A stretch of 64,000 nucleotides of DNA from Irpex lacteus (Eukaryota; Basidiomycota; Agaricomycetes; Polyporales; Irpicaceae). Position 1 is the stretch's first letter, and each line of letters starts with the position of its first letter. The position numbers were made by a program, and so were the translations under genes. The notes beneath the pieces were generated by a model that searched no databases, had not been told where the DNA came from, and saw only the letters and a program-made list of their open reading frames with translations. The stretch is taken from positions 3,100,001 to 3,164,000 of the forward strand of contig MQVO02000001.1 in the NCBI GenBank assembly GCA_001986395.2, read 5' to 3'. Below, in pieces: positions 24,227 to 35,994 of this stretch.

Positions 24227-24655
24227 CACATCAGGAGGCAACGTCGCAATGCAGAGCAGTGGCCGCGCAGCAGTCTCTCGCTGACACGAACGAGAACGCC
24301 ACCGCTGACTGGTATAGCACGGTTGCTTGGATCGCTACGGGTTCGAGTCCTACCACACGAAGAGCCCTCCCTTTCAAACTTTCTCGTATCAATTTCAACC
24401 GACTGCAATCCCCTCCTGGTAGTAATCTTCGCGATCCAGCGAAATTACTTGTACGACACGTTGCTGTTGGTCTGGCGCCCAGCTTCACTCCCATGCGTAC
24501 GGCTTCTAGTTCTCAATTACGCACGACTTTGCTAAAACGATGAAGCAGATCTGTCGTCTCTCACTCAGACAGCCCGATTCATTATCGCCGATCATCTACA
24601 CAAGGACGTCGTCCACGGGAAAGCCCCGACCGACCTCTTAGGGCCCATTATCGCC

Positions 24656-27600
24656 ATGCACACGGAGTTCCTACTTGTTTTTCGCACCGCCCCAACTCAC
24701 CTGAAGCTCAACTTGGCGAAAAACCTGCTGGACCTGTCTGACGCGCTCTCAAAACAGACAAGCGGACTCTATCCTCCATGCCCAGACGGCGAGCTTCCCA
24801 CGTCCACACGAGTTCAATATGGACATTACCACGCGCTCGAATACCTTATGCTGGGTTTCACGATGATACTACACGAACTCGCGGTACCAAACTACAACGA
24901 CTTCTTGTACATGGCTCTACGCAATGGTTACGAGTTCCGTCGATTCTGCATTCATCATATTCGTCACCCCGATATCGACTTTTCCGACAGAGCCGGGTAT
25001 TGTTGGATCGGCAGGATCATAGAGACGGAAGTAGCCGCCAAACATCTTGTGCATCTCTTAGAGATTCAATACAGGACTTATGGTCAACTCGAGATCCTAG
25101 ACGAGGCGATCAGGATCTGTCGCGAGGCCCTACGTCTTCCGGATATTCAGAGCAGCACACGTCCGGTGTTTTACGCGAAGCTGGCCGCAATGCTCAAGCA
25201 GCGTGCGCACACCCTGGAAAATGTGGGTGACGTCGAAGAGAGCATTGCAGCCGCTCAAACATATGTGGACGTCGCAAGAAGCAGTGCAGACAGAGCCAAT
25301 GCTCTTGCAGCCCTCGGTGATACCTATCGTATCCGGTATCTATTCCAGACGACGACAGATGACCTTATGATCGCCATTCGTTACGGCCACGAAGCGATTT
25401 CTCTGGCTCCTGAATCAGAGCTCCCTGTGATTCTAGACATGTATGCCCTGTCATTACGTGCTCGCTGTGACAATGCAGGAGAATTGACAGATCTCGACGA
25501 GGCCATTGACGTGTCGCGAAGAGTTGTCGGCCACTCACGTCTTCACACACACAACACCGGTACACATTTATCTAACCTTGCGGACCTGCTCCTAAAGCGC
25601 TTGGAAGCTTCGGAGGACCTAAACGCTGGGAAGAAATATGCTCAGGAATGCTGGGACTGCATAGAGCAGGTCGTGAAGTCTCCCCTTGGCGCTTTCCACT
25701 CACGCATCATGCTAACGAAGGCTCAATTGCTCGCCAGTACAAAGTCGCCTCTTCTTGATTTACCATCCTCTATTTCCATAATCAAAGCCCTTGTCTACGA
25801 GGAGGCGTATACGTCTATGGAGCGCATCCGATGCGTTCTAAGCTATTGGACCGAGATTCGCTTCTTCAATCGTCAAGGACTTTACCAGGACACTGTCTCT
25901 CATCAAGCGTTCCTGGAAGTCGTCATCGCTGCCGTTCACCTCCTTACGCGACTATCTGCCTTGGATATCGAAGTCCATACCCAGCTGAAATCGCTCGCAA
26001 TGGTTGCTGAAGGGTTGAGCATGACAGCTGCTACCAGCGCCGCAGCTCTCGGTCAGCTCGGTCTTGCCATCGAGATACTTGAGGAGGGGCGTGCTCGGTT
26101 TTGGAACCAAGCTTTACACCTGCGAAGGCGCGATCGTTTCAGTGATCTCCCGCACGAACTCCGCGATTCCATTCTCTCTTGTGCTCAGCAGCTTGAAAGT
26201 GATAGCTTTGCACGACTGCCTGGCTCTGCTAGTGGCCAAGATTCAGCTACGCGAGATAATACAGGAGCTCAGCGCAGAAAGTTGGCCATAGAGTTCGACT
26301 CGCTCGTTGACCGCGTTCGGGAAACTCCTGGATTTAAAGACTTTATGCTTCCCTCCACTGCCTCCGAGCTTATCAATGCCGCCAAAAATGGGCCAGTTGT
26401 GTTGATATACAACGTACCGGATGCATGCCATGCACTTCTCATTCGCAGTGATGGTGTCATGGGGCTCAAACGAATCGCAATAACTGAAGAGGAGCTGACG
26501 TTACTCAGCAGTAGGTGGGAGGCTGCATCGCAGAGCGCACGAGGAATGGCTCGAAACACCGAGGATACGCTCTGTAGCTCATTTTCCACTAATATAAATG
26601 AAGATCCGCAACTTGAGTCTGGAGGGAGCTCAGGCGAAGATTCTGTGTTAAGGGCCGTTAGGAAGAAGAAGCCCCTGGTTCAGGACGATGCGAACTCAGT
26701 GCTGCTCCGTTTGTGGGAAGCTATCGTGCGTCCTATCCTTGATACCTTAGGACTATTGGTGAGCACTTGAGGACTTATCCTGAGTCGCGAATGCTTATGA
26801 TCGCGCAGGAACTGTCGCCTGGGACTGAGCGTCCACGGTTTTGGTGGTGTACCACTCGTGTTCTTTCTCATCTTCCTCTTCATGCGGCAGGCCAGTACAA
26901 CAGTATATCGGATAGTAAATGCTGCTCGGATTACGTTGTATCATCATACATTCCATCACTGCAGGCTCTTATCGATGCTCGCAAATCGTACCGACGACTC
27001 AAAAGCAGTGAAGCACGTATCCTGCTCGCTGCTGCTCCCCAGCCTTACAGCGGAGCGCGCATTCCGGCCACAGTCGACGAGATACGCCACGTCTCAGACA
27101 TCTTAACAAATAATCTCCTCGTACCACTCGATCACGCCGATGACGTCCTGGCGAATACGACGTCGGGTGGCATATCGGTCACTGCCGCTCTTGAGTCACT
27201 GTCCTCGTCTAATGCTGTGAGCATCCTGCACATAGCAAGTCATGGCCAACAAGACTTTCAGAGCCCTCTGAACAGCGGATTTCTCTTACGGGACGGAAAG
27301 CTGACCATCCTGCAGCTCATGGAGCGCTGCCTGCCAGGCGAGAAGACATTTTTGGCGTTCCTTAGCGCATGCGAAACAGCGAAAGTGTCGCACGAGTTTG
27401 CACATGAGACGGTACATCTGGCGGCAGCGATGATGTTTGCTGGATTCAAGAGTGTTGTTGGAACCATGTGGTATGTGCTTCTTGACTTAAAGTCCTGCAT
27501 AGAAAGAAGATTGCCAGTGTATGACTGACTGCCGTTCGAACGTGACGTTTTGAAGGTCAATGGACGACATGGATGGACCTACTGTGGCCCAGACGCTATA

Positions 27601-27739
27601 TCGCAGATTATTCCACAACGACGCTGAATTCTTGGATCCGGACATCGTTCCATATGCTATCGATGAAGCCGTCCGTGAGCTACGCACTACGGGAGTGTCG
27701 CCAAATAGATGGGCTACATATATTCATGTAGGGATGTAA
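24656..27739 (+). CDS. TPR-CHAT caspase-like protease
   Basis: Three exons, 24656-26758, 26809-27470 and 27556-27739, total 2949 nt (982 codons plus stop). The frame is open upstream to 24536 with coding-like residues (SLTQTARFIIADHL), and an acceptor gcag ends at 24548, so the true 5' end is probably further upstream. The N-terminal two thirds are alpha-helical TPR-like repeats (for example LDEAIRICREAL, LDEAIDVSRRVV and GLAIEILEEGRARFWNQAL). The C-terminal CHAT domain is a clan CD cysteine peptidase: catalytic His in ILHIASHGQQD (codon 27241-27243) and Cys in FLSACETA (codon 27370-27372), then AAMMFAGFKSVVGTMWSMDDMDGP and a tail ending YIHVGM. In fungi such proteins are thought to act in allorecognition or cell death; in prokaryotes CHAT proteases are immune effectors. 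Intact and convergent with F-box copy B, 129 bp apart. Confidence 0.85.
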
Positions 27740-27868
27740 TGAAATGCTTTAATATACAAAGAATGAACCACATTGCAATTCTGTTCGTGACGACGACAGC
27801 ATACCAGTCGGTCGCATGTGGCGCGAGTACTGTGATTCAGTTCGTCACAGTATCACTTCTATAATACT

Positions 27869-30437
27869 TCAAAATTGAAAGTACGTAGCAACACCCTGCT
27901 GGAACCAGTCGCTTGTGGGGGATCGAGGTGGTTCATCGCGAAGCTTCTCGGAGACAAGCCATACAGGGGAAGGAACCTTGAGGGTGGTGTGAGTATCTAT
28001 CCAATCACTTTCTGACGGATCCGCGATACCGTGGCTGTCAACCGGGTCAATCAAAATCGATTTGACAGCGTATCACATAGAACTTGAACATACCTGTCTC
28101 GAATGTGGACTACGACCTGCGCTTTGGTCATGTACGCCGACACAGCAGTGCAGTGACGGCAGAGAAATTTGACGTCCGCGTCCCATTGTCGCTCACAAAG
28201 TGCGAGCGCCGTTGCCTCCAGTGGCTTTGTCGCAGCAATTTCTGCCTCTGTAGCTCTCACGAATTTATCGCACGACCCGCCGTCACGAGCACAATTTGCC
28301 GCCTGCAAGGTATTGGTAAATTGGTAGGTTTAGTACGAGAGAAGACGGACGACCTACTGCAACGCGCCATGTCATGATCGGTCGCCAATTGATCGTACGG
28401 TGAGCATAGCAGACACATCGAAGCCTGACATCGGCTCGATCCAAGTCGTCGACTGTCGCGGTCTTGGGGTCCAATCCGCACGCCTCCACTACCTTCAGCA
28501 TCACCTCCGGGATACTTGAGTACCATGCTGTGGTCCAGATGGGTTCTTCAGCACATCGTCGTACTACATCATAGAGTTCGTAGGAAACGTGTTCCGGCTT
28601 GTCCATTGCATTATACCCGCAATAGCACCTGTGATTGAGGGCTTGCTCCAGCGACATAATACTGCGACAGGGATACCGCAAGCACGCAAACCACGACCCG
28701 ACCGCAAGAGAAAAAGGATCAACGGAGTCATCCAACCCGTAGTCGCGTATGACGCGTTGCCTAAGTTTCTCTCGCGCCTTTTGTGAACGTCGCTGTAAAA
28801 GTTTCCTGATCGGCACCTCTAGATCTTCTGGGTTGAAAGTGGGGTTATCTGGATCAATCAAACGCGAGGTCTCTGGGACACACAGCGCTATTTCGATCGA
28901 AGATGTTGAGCAGCCAGGTATGCGCAACGGCAGATGATTGGCAAACTCGCTCATTTCTTCCAATCGGTGTTGTAAGATCTCTTTTCGCTCAGCTCTGATC
29001 CGAGTTTCTCTGACTTTCTGCATGAATTCGGTAACGGGACCCTTGATATTCTTCCAGACTGCTTGTTACTTAGTATCCCATCTGAGCTCTCCAAAATGGA
29101 AATGGTACGGACCTTTGGCGGTCAATGCCTGAGCCTTACGCACCACAGGCAAATTATCAAATTCATGCCGTAAATGACGACCAGTGTCCTTCTTCATATA
29201 GTCAAGGTCTCCTTGCCAGCCATCTTCCCGCAATTTTGCAATTATACTGGAATAATCAGGTGAGAATTAGTTCATAATATAACACAATAACCTACGCTTC
29301 CTTCCGCGAGGCTTTGAGTTCGCGTAACTCCTCTCCACGAGAGGCCATTGATTTGTCGAGCCAACCTTGCAATGATTCAGCGTGCTGCAGAAATAAGATA
29401 TATGAGTGATCACAACTAGCTCATATAAGTACACCAAGCAGATAGAGAATTCACCGATCTGAGTTCTAAGATTGACTGTTGTCTTGCTTTCAAGAACGTG
29501 GCGTGCTCTTCTCGAGGCATTTCCTTTAGAAGCTTTGTAAGATCAACAATGTGTGTCTCTAAGAAGAACGAATTATAGACTTCGCAGAGAAGACGTTCAA
29601 TACCATCGCACTAGTAAGACATATATTGTACGCACCGGCCGGCAAGAGGTCATGTAGTGTGTGCGAGCCTGTAATCTTGCCCAGTTCAAACTTGTGATCT
29701 CGAGGCACAGCATATATTGGTACTATGCTACAAATGGTCGTGAGATCATATTTGGAGGCAGTGAGGTCGCTGCTGAGGTCGACTTACCGGTGGCCCGGGC
29801 CATCCATACATGTCTCGCACAGCCGTGTCCTCAGCTCCAAATGCAAGCGATTATTGCTGCAGTTTTTCTTCCAGCAACCCTACGCACGAGATAGGATGTA
29901 AGCCAATAAATACAAGCCACGATTTAGGAATCATGAAATTACGTGACAGTGAGCGTCGAAAATTAGACTGGCATAGGCTGGCTCGCTCAGGTCAGAAGGG
30001 CACGGAGGAAGCCCAGGTACGTTCAGGAAAGCAGATTTCCACATTGATTGGGAGCTACGAGTGATAAAGAATGAACGAAGGGCCTTGGACGTTCGCGCCA
30101 GATTGAGGAGGTCTCGGGGAAGAAGATGACTACATATCTGGGGACGTATATGTGTCAAAACATTGGGCACACCAAGTGCTAAACAAACTCTTACTTCTAG
30201 GATGACATCCAAGGGCATATCGAGCATCTGCCGTAGTTTTCCTCGCTTTCTGCGAGCAGGGGCCTTCCGAACGGTCTTAGGGGTACTTGTAGTATTACGG
30301 CGGCCAACTTTGGCATGGAATTCGGGGTCGCTCGCGTTTGATTCAGGCTTGAAGTCCGAGCCCAATTCGTCTTGTGATACGCTCTTCGCCGTATTGGTTG
30401 CAGGTGACTTATTCATCCTAGTCGATCTCCGAGACAT
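27869..30437 (-). CDS. F-box / multi-zinc-module protein, copy B
   Basis: Starts MSRRSTRMNKSPATN, followed by a Lys/Arg-rich segment. F-box: MLDMPLDVILE then ICSHLLPRDLLNLARTSK, LPPCPSDLSEPAYASL and FDAHCH. Knuckle: CWKKNC...RLCETC. Linkers contain REDGWQGDLDYM-type helices and TAKAQALT. The central module is DPFSLAVGSWFACLRYPC...NHRC followed by ACGLDPKTATVDDLDRADVRLRC and PIMTWRVAV. The C-terminal finger CRHC...VVVHIRDS joins HGIADPSESDW across an intron to give C-x2-C-x14-H-x4-H. It ends VATYFQF. The promoter carries a CRE/E-box-like element at 30563-30580. I see no frame break in the parts I followed. It is closest to copy C, suggesting a recent tandem duplication. Confidence 0.75.
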
Positions 30438-30984
30438 TGTTCGATTTCTTAACCTGAACTTGCAAGAAGAAGTAAGTAAATAAGTAGTTCAAACTTCAAG
30501 TTCAAGTTTGAGTTCCGGTGATGTTAACGCCCAGGCCGCTAGAGCGTCTCAGACTCTCAGTAATGACGTCACATGACCGTGTCTCTGGAGTCGACATCCC
30601 TACTGTAGTGAAGTATACCGGGAGCATGTACGATATAATATTAATCAGGAAGCCGTACGGAAAATTTCAGCTACACGCGAGCGGTGTGGGCTCATATAAA
30701 GAACATACTGGTGTAAGAGTCTGCCTTGGCGAGACACAGGATATCTGTCGGTCGCTTCGGGAGGTGTTCGGGGTCTGGTTTTGGGGGTCTTCGGCGTCCT
30801 GTAGCACTCGTTCGTCGTCGTGTATTTACTTTTTCGTCCGTTCCATCTGGGCAATTCACCCGTAAATACTCGCATAACCGTGACACAAGTACTCTGATCA
30901 AACGCTGTGCTACAAGTAAGAGTGTTCCGAAAGTGTAGTGACTTCAATTTGTCTAGTACGCTAAAGTGATCGTGTGCAAACATC
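30438..30984. other. Intergenic between copies B and C
   Basis: 547 bp holding the copy B promoter (including the element at 30563-30580) and the copy C 3' region. The open frames at 30518-30865 (+) and 30645-31076 (-) show no recognisable domain; the latter overlaps the copy C tail in another frame. Confidence 0.5.
30563..30580 (-). promoter_or_regulatory. Shared family promoter element, copy B
   Basis: On the plus strand this reads ATGACGTCACATGACCGT, matching the copy C and D elements at 16 of 18 positions. It lies 126 bp upstream of the copy B start codon. It contains TCACATGA (a CANNTG E-box of Cbf1/bHLH type) and, only in this copy, the CRE palindrome TGACGTCA. Confidence 0.55.
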
Positions 30985-33554
30985 TTATTCAAACTCGAAG
31001 TACGTCGCAACACCATCCTTAAACCAATTTTTAGTTGGATAGCCAGGTGGTTTATCGCGGATCTTCTCCGAGACAAGCCAAACGGGCAAAGGAACTTTGA
31101 GGCCGTTGTGAGTATCTATCCAATCGGTGTCTGAAGGCTCTACGATATTGTGACTGTTGAAAGATTCAGTAAAGATTGACTGACTTGATAGCGCATTGCA
31201 TCAAATTTGAACGCACCTGTCTCTAATATGGACTATAATCTGTGCTTTGGACATGTACGACGCAACACTGCATTGACGACATAGAAACTGCACGTCTTCA
31301 TCCCATTTTCGCTCACAGAGTGCGAGAGCTATTGCCTCTAGAGGCTTGGCCGCGGCGATCTCCGCTTCTGTGGCCCTCTCGAATGCCTCGCACCTCAAAT
31401 GTAAGCGAGCCACACCTGCCATCTGCATCGCGCATGTAAGCTTCATGGTTTCTAAGACAAGAAACGAGCGACCTACTGCAGAGCGCCATGTCATTATTGG
31501 CTTCCAATCGGGCTCGTGAGCATCTCTAGCCCATCGAAGTCTGACATCGGCTCGATCCAAGTCGTCAATTGTTGCAGTCTTGGGGTCTAGTCCACATGCT
31601 TCTACTATCTTCGGCATTACTGGGATACTTTCGTTGTACCAGCCTGTGCTCCAGAGACGGTCATGGAACTTCCACTTGACTATATCATAGATTTCGTCGG
31701 ATACATGCGTCGGTCGTGGCACATCGGATCGGCAGTCGTGGCCCCTGTGGTTGCCAACTTGCTCGCGAGATTGAATGGTACAGCATGAGTTGCACATGAA
31801 CCATGAACCGACTGCGAGAGAGAAAGGGTCAGTGGACTCGTCCAAACTGCATTGCTGTATGATCTGCTCTCTGAGCGAATTTAGCGTTTGTTGCGCGCGC
31901 GTTTGCAGACAGTTCTTGATCGGCACCTCCAAATCCTGTGGGTCGAACGTGGGATTATCTGGATCAATCAGCTGCGAGGTCTCGGGAATATAGTGCACCG
32001 TGTCGATACGAGATATGTAAAGTCCAGGTATCCGCAATGGCAGATTCTCGACAAACTCGCTCAGTTCAACCAACCTGTGCTTTATAATCTCTTTTCGCTC
32101 GGCCGTGACTCGCTGATTTCTGACTTTCTGGATGAACTCGGTAACGGGACCCTTGATGTTGTTCCAAACTGCCCATGAATTGATCAGATGTAGACCTTTG
32201 GCAACATGAGTGATGCTTACTTTTGGGGGTCAAGGCCTGCGATTTGCGCACTTCAGGCAAGGTGGCAAATTCATACCGTATGGGATTAAAGGTGCTCTTC
32301 AGGTAGTCAATTTCTGCTTGCCAGCCGTCTTCTCGCAGTCTTTCCATTATTCTGGGATTATGTCAGAGCTATATCGAGGTATCGCAGAGGAGACCTACGC
32401 TTCACTCCGTGATTCCTTCAGTTCACGCAGCTCCTCTGCACGCGAAATTGCCGATTGACCTAGCCAAGTGTACATTTCTAGAGCGTGCTGAGGGCGTGAG
32501 GGGGATGTGAACAATTGCATCCAGCGCCACATGGTGTAGATAGCACACTCACTTTGCGTAACTCCGAGAGTGATTTTTGTTTCACATCCAAAAGTTCTGC
32601 ACGTGCGTCTGAGGGCATATCATTGAAGAGCTCGATCAGATTTTGGACGTGAGTCTTAAGGAACGAACCGCGAACTTTGGGGGAGACGCTGTGAGCACAA
32701 TAGCACATGGCGTTGGGCGTGACACTCACCGTTCGGTAAAACATCATGTAGTTTGTGTGATCCTGGGACATTGCTGAGTTCAACTTTGAGGGCGGATGCC
32801 ACACTGTACTCTGCGAATAGGCTAATAACCGTAATGAGACACTTGGAAGATCAAATCCACTGTCCAGATCGACTTACGTGTTCGAGTTTAAGCGGCCGTA
32901 ACAGTCCCTACAAAGGCGTAGCCTCACTTCCAAGTGAAGGAGACCAGCTTTATTGCAATTCTTCTTTTGACAGAACTATATCCAAACCAAAATGCAGGCT
33001 CTTCCGTCAGAATTTTCAACTACGTACTCGTACAGAGCCGCGAACTTACATGGCAGTGGGTATCGAACAATAGGTTGACATAGGCAGGTTCGCTCAAATC
33101 GGGAGGACAGGGGGAAGTCCAGGTACGCTCGAGCAAGCAGCCTTCCACATGTGTTGAGAGCTGCGACTAATAAAGAAAGTACGAAGAGATTTGGATGTTC
33201 GAGCCAGGCTGAGGAGGTCCTTGGGAAACAGATGACTGCATATCTAAGAAAATATGGAATATGTGCGTCAACACGCTATCCGCTGGTATATTAAAACTAA
33301 CTCCTTACCTCCATGACGACATCCAACGGCATATCCAACATCTGCCTTAGTTTTCCCCGTCTTCTCTTGGAATTCGTAGGACGACCAGATGCTTTCCGAG
33401 TCCGCGCCGTGGTTTTAGGGGTAGACCGGCGGGCGACTTGTTCGACTTTGAATTCGGGTTCACTCGCACCCTCAGGCTCGAAGTCTGAACCTGCTTCATT
33501 ATCCACTACGTTATTTCTAGGTAGCCTCTTGATTCTAGAAGACCTTCGGGACAT
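30985..33554 (-). pseudogene. F-box / multi-zinc-module gene, copy C, with a 1-nt frameshift
   Basis: Starts MSRRSSRIKRLPRNN and carries a normal F-box (MLDMPLDVVME, then ICSHLFPKDLLSLARTSK). The frame breaks just after VPGLPP: the run GGGGG at 33110-33114 is one base short of the six needed, so the codon for Cys of the LPPCPPDLSEPAY block is lost and a stop follows within two codons. Beyond the shift everything reads as a normal member: CQKKNC...RLCRDC knuckle, IPGLYISRIDTVHYIPE, DPFSLAVGSWFMCNSC...H, ACGLDPKTATIDDLD, KPIMTWRSAV, finger CRQC...IIVHIRDS joined to HNIVEPSDTDW, and a VATYFEFE end. Copy C has RLRWARDAH where B has RLRCVCYAH. This is either a young pseudogene or a homopolymer sequencing error; the otherwise intact 3' half fits either. 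Confidence 0.65.
33110..33114 (-). other. Frameshift site in copy C (C-run one base short)
   Basis: In coding orientation the sequence is CTTCCCCCTGTCC. Restoring the family block LPPCP would need one more C. A five-base homopolymer is a place where both real slippage and sequencing error occur. Confidence 0.7.
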
Positions 33555-33622
33555 TTTCGAGGAAAACCGAAACTACGATGGGAGCTCCGGTCAAGATGAG
33601 TCGCGAGAAGGCGCCTCTTTAA

Positions 33623-33640
33623 ATGAGGTCACATGATCGT
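33623..33640 (-). promoter_or_regulatory. Shared family promoter element, copy C
   Basis: On the plus strand this reads ATGAGGTCACATGATCGT, identical over 18 bases to the copy D element in the same orientation relative to the gene. It lies 69 bp upstream of the copy C start codon and contains the E-box-like core TCACATGA. Confidence 0.6.
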
Positions 33641-33839
33641 GCCCTCAGACACCGCAAGAGTCGAGCATGCTCATTGCTGCGTCGTGGGATGGACCCGCGC
33701 ACTTTCGCGCTCAACTACATTTCATTATACTAGCGTGCTGATTTCCTACTTGAATATACACTATTTATCACGAATTAAACAAGGAGGAGTAATTTACTGC
33801 ACATCTGCGCGATCGAGTCTCCCATGGTATCCATGGTAT

Positions 33840-35322
33840 CTACTTCAGTCGACTTAGAAACTGTTGATCTCTTGCCTCTGCCTCCATCTCGTCTCGATAA
33901 ACCGTCTCAGAATCGTGATACCGCGCAGTCATCTGTCTAGCGTAGTAGCGCAGGTCCTCGCGCATGTTCTCCTTCAACTCCTCTGCCAGCTCCTTTGCTC
34001 TGATCCACGACTCGTCCTCAGCCAGAGGTTTCTTGCCAGTGGACGTCGGATACTTCAGAGCATGTGACCGTACGTTCGCGTTCTTATTGTCCCTGAACAA
34101 TACCCGGAGGAGCATGTACGATATCCTCAAGAGATCGTAGACACCCTGCGTCGCCGCGTCGGAATTGGGCCTGGGATCAGGGAAGTCGAGGTCGTACAGA
34201 TCGCGCAGGTTTGCAACGATTCCACCAGAGACAAGGACTTTCGCAGCGTATGCATTACCACTCGCAAGGTAGAGGGCAAGCCAGAGGGAAGGAGATGCGG
34301 GATGGCGCCGAAGGAAATGTGCAGTGGACCATGCAGTTGAATAACGATCACGACGACGGCCAAGAAGCTCCTCGAGTTCGACGATGGCGGCTGGTGCTGG
34401 GTCGCAATTCGAATTCGGTTTTGTAGATTTGAGGATGTAGTCTAGTAAAGCAGACATCGCCGGCGTGTCACGATCTGGAAGGATTCGGGCTATATTGCTC
34501 ACAGGCCACTCGGTGGGTACGTGTCTGAACTGGGTTTCTTCGAAATTGACGAGCGACGGCCATGAGGCGTCGGGGCGAGCAAAGTAGGTATGAACGAGAT
34601 CTACGCGTAGTGGGGTCTTGGTCCGCTCCTTGACCGATGAGGGGAAGAGGTACTTCAAGATAGAGTGCCACTCCTGAAAGAGAGAGCACCACTTCTCTGC
34701 CTCTTCGTAGGTGACACTGTCCCAGAAGTAGCGAAGAAGCTCTGTGAGGAAGTGACGACGGAGGTCTGTGGTCCATTCTGTCGACTTCTCGTAGCGAAAA
34801 CGACCACGTTTACCCTCACTATAAAGGATGAGACTCTATTCAGAAAACACTGTGAGTGAACAACTGCTGAACACACGCACTATGTGGGAGGAGAAGGCTC
34901 GTAAGTTGCCAGTAGCTCGATTATCGAATCACGCAATTGGCCGCAATGCGCCAGCGACTGTATCACCGTATGTGTCTGACCATCGTGGATGAAAGAGAAC
35001 ACAGCTGCAAGTGCGCGCTGTCGACTCTCCGGTTCTTCCGACGTCGCTACAGCCCTGTAGCGATAACATTAGACGATAATCATCGAAACTGTGTGCATGT
35101 TACTCACCTGAGTAGACCTAGAAGTGTGGGATCTCCCTGAGACGATGTCAAAGAAGGCTTCGGGTAGTAGTCATGGTCGTCTGCGCTCGCTGTATACGCT
35201 GTCGTCGTACTTGATGTCTCGACAGACGCAAGCGTCATAGATTCCGATAGGTCGTCCATCTCGAAAGACGTAATAGACTCTGGTTTCCGAGAGAGGTTGC
35301 GACTGGATGTATACGCAGACAT
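33840..35322 (-). CDS. Conserved helical protein of unknown function, tandem paralogue 1
   Basis: Three exons. Exon 1 (start MSAYTSSRNLSRK at 35322) is Ser/Thr-rich and ends TLLGLLR. After an intron comes AVATSEEPESRQRALAAVFSFIHDGQTHTVIQSLAHCGQL, then after a second intron a long exon containing TTDLRRHFLTELLRYFWDSV, SILKYLFPSS, FLRRHPASPSLWLALYLASG, LVSGGIVANLRDLYDLDFPDPR and LLRISYMLLRVLFRD. It ends QQFLSRLK, stop at 33840-33842. The body is almost wholly alpha-helical with repeated Leu-rich helices, which suggests an ARM/HEAT-like scaffold, but I recognise no named family. Its neighbour at 35995-37690 shares the HPASP, LDGG/VSGG and DFPDPR blocks, so they arose by tandem duplication. Confidence 0.7.
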
Positions 35323-35994
35323 GTTGTTGCTAGCCTGAGGTGGCGTACGTCGACGTCGACGTTGGAAGGGTGTGGGAGGCTCGTCTCATCTCTCCTGACT
35401 TATAACAAGACCTGGAAATGACCATCATATGATATGTGTTGAACGCCTTGTGAGTTTGTGATGGTCCAATGCAGCAATGTCCGTGAAAGGTGAGCGTTAT
35501 ACCGTGATGGTGCTTGTGCCTCACTAGGCCGCAGTCGGACAAGCGAGTGAATGGAAAGGGATCAACGTACCTCACTTCTGGTGCATATTGACTCTGTTTG
35601 TGACTTCTTCGCAGCCAATTAGCCAATTACAAGGTCGGGTCAAATTCAAGCGGAAAGCTGAGATGCATGGTGGAAGTTCTCAACTGAGATGTGATTTACG
35701 AACGCGCAGCCCAGTGTGCGCTTCTATATACGGCAAGTCACCTAGTTGCATACGGGAAGAGCATTTGTTGACTGAGATGTTCATGGGTATTATTTGCTAC
35801 AAGGTATCTGCGTGAATAGACTACATGATGATGTGCTATGTGCCGAACCAAGAAATCATGTCGAAATAGAGCAATAGGGAATATGAGTGAAACATTCAAG
35901 TAGGACACGAAATTTGAAGAGTCGAAAAGCAAAATGAGAGTAGATATAAAGCCTACATTAGACGCACCACGACCAGAACGACTTACCTGACTCA
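35323..35994. other. Intergenic between tandem paralogues
   Basis: 672 bp with the promoter of paralogue 1 and the 3' region of paralogue 2. No convincing coding potential; open frames such as 35330-35626 (-) have no recognisable motif. Confidence 0.5.

Noticed and set aside
24301..24360. tRNA-like stretch with GGTTCGAGTCC (B-box pattern) and a weak A-box upstream
   Set aside because: The flanking bases do not pair into acceptor or T stems, the A-B spacing is short, and it lies in the 5' region of the CHAT gene.
27258..27560. Minus-strand ORF of 100 codons
   Set aside because: Antisense shadow of the catalytic exon of the CHAT gene.
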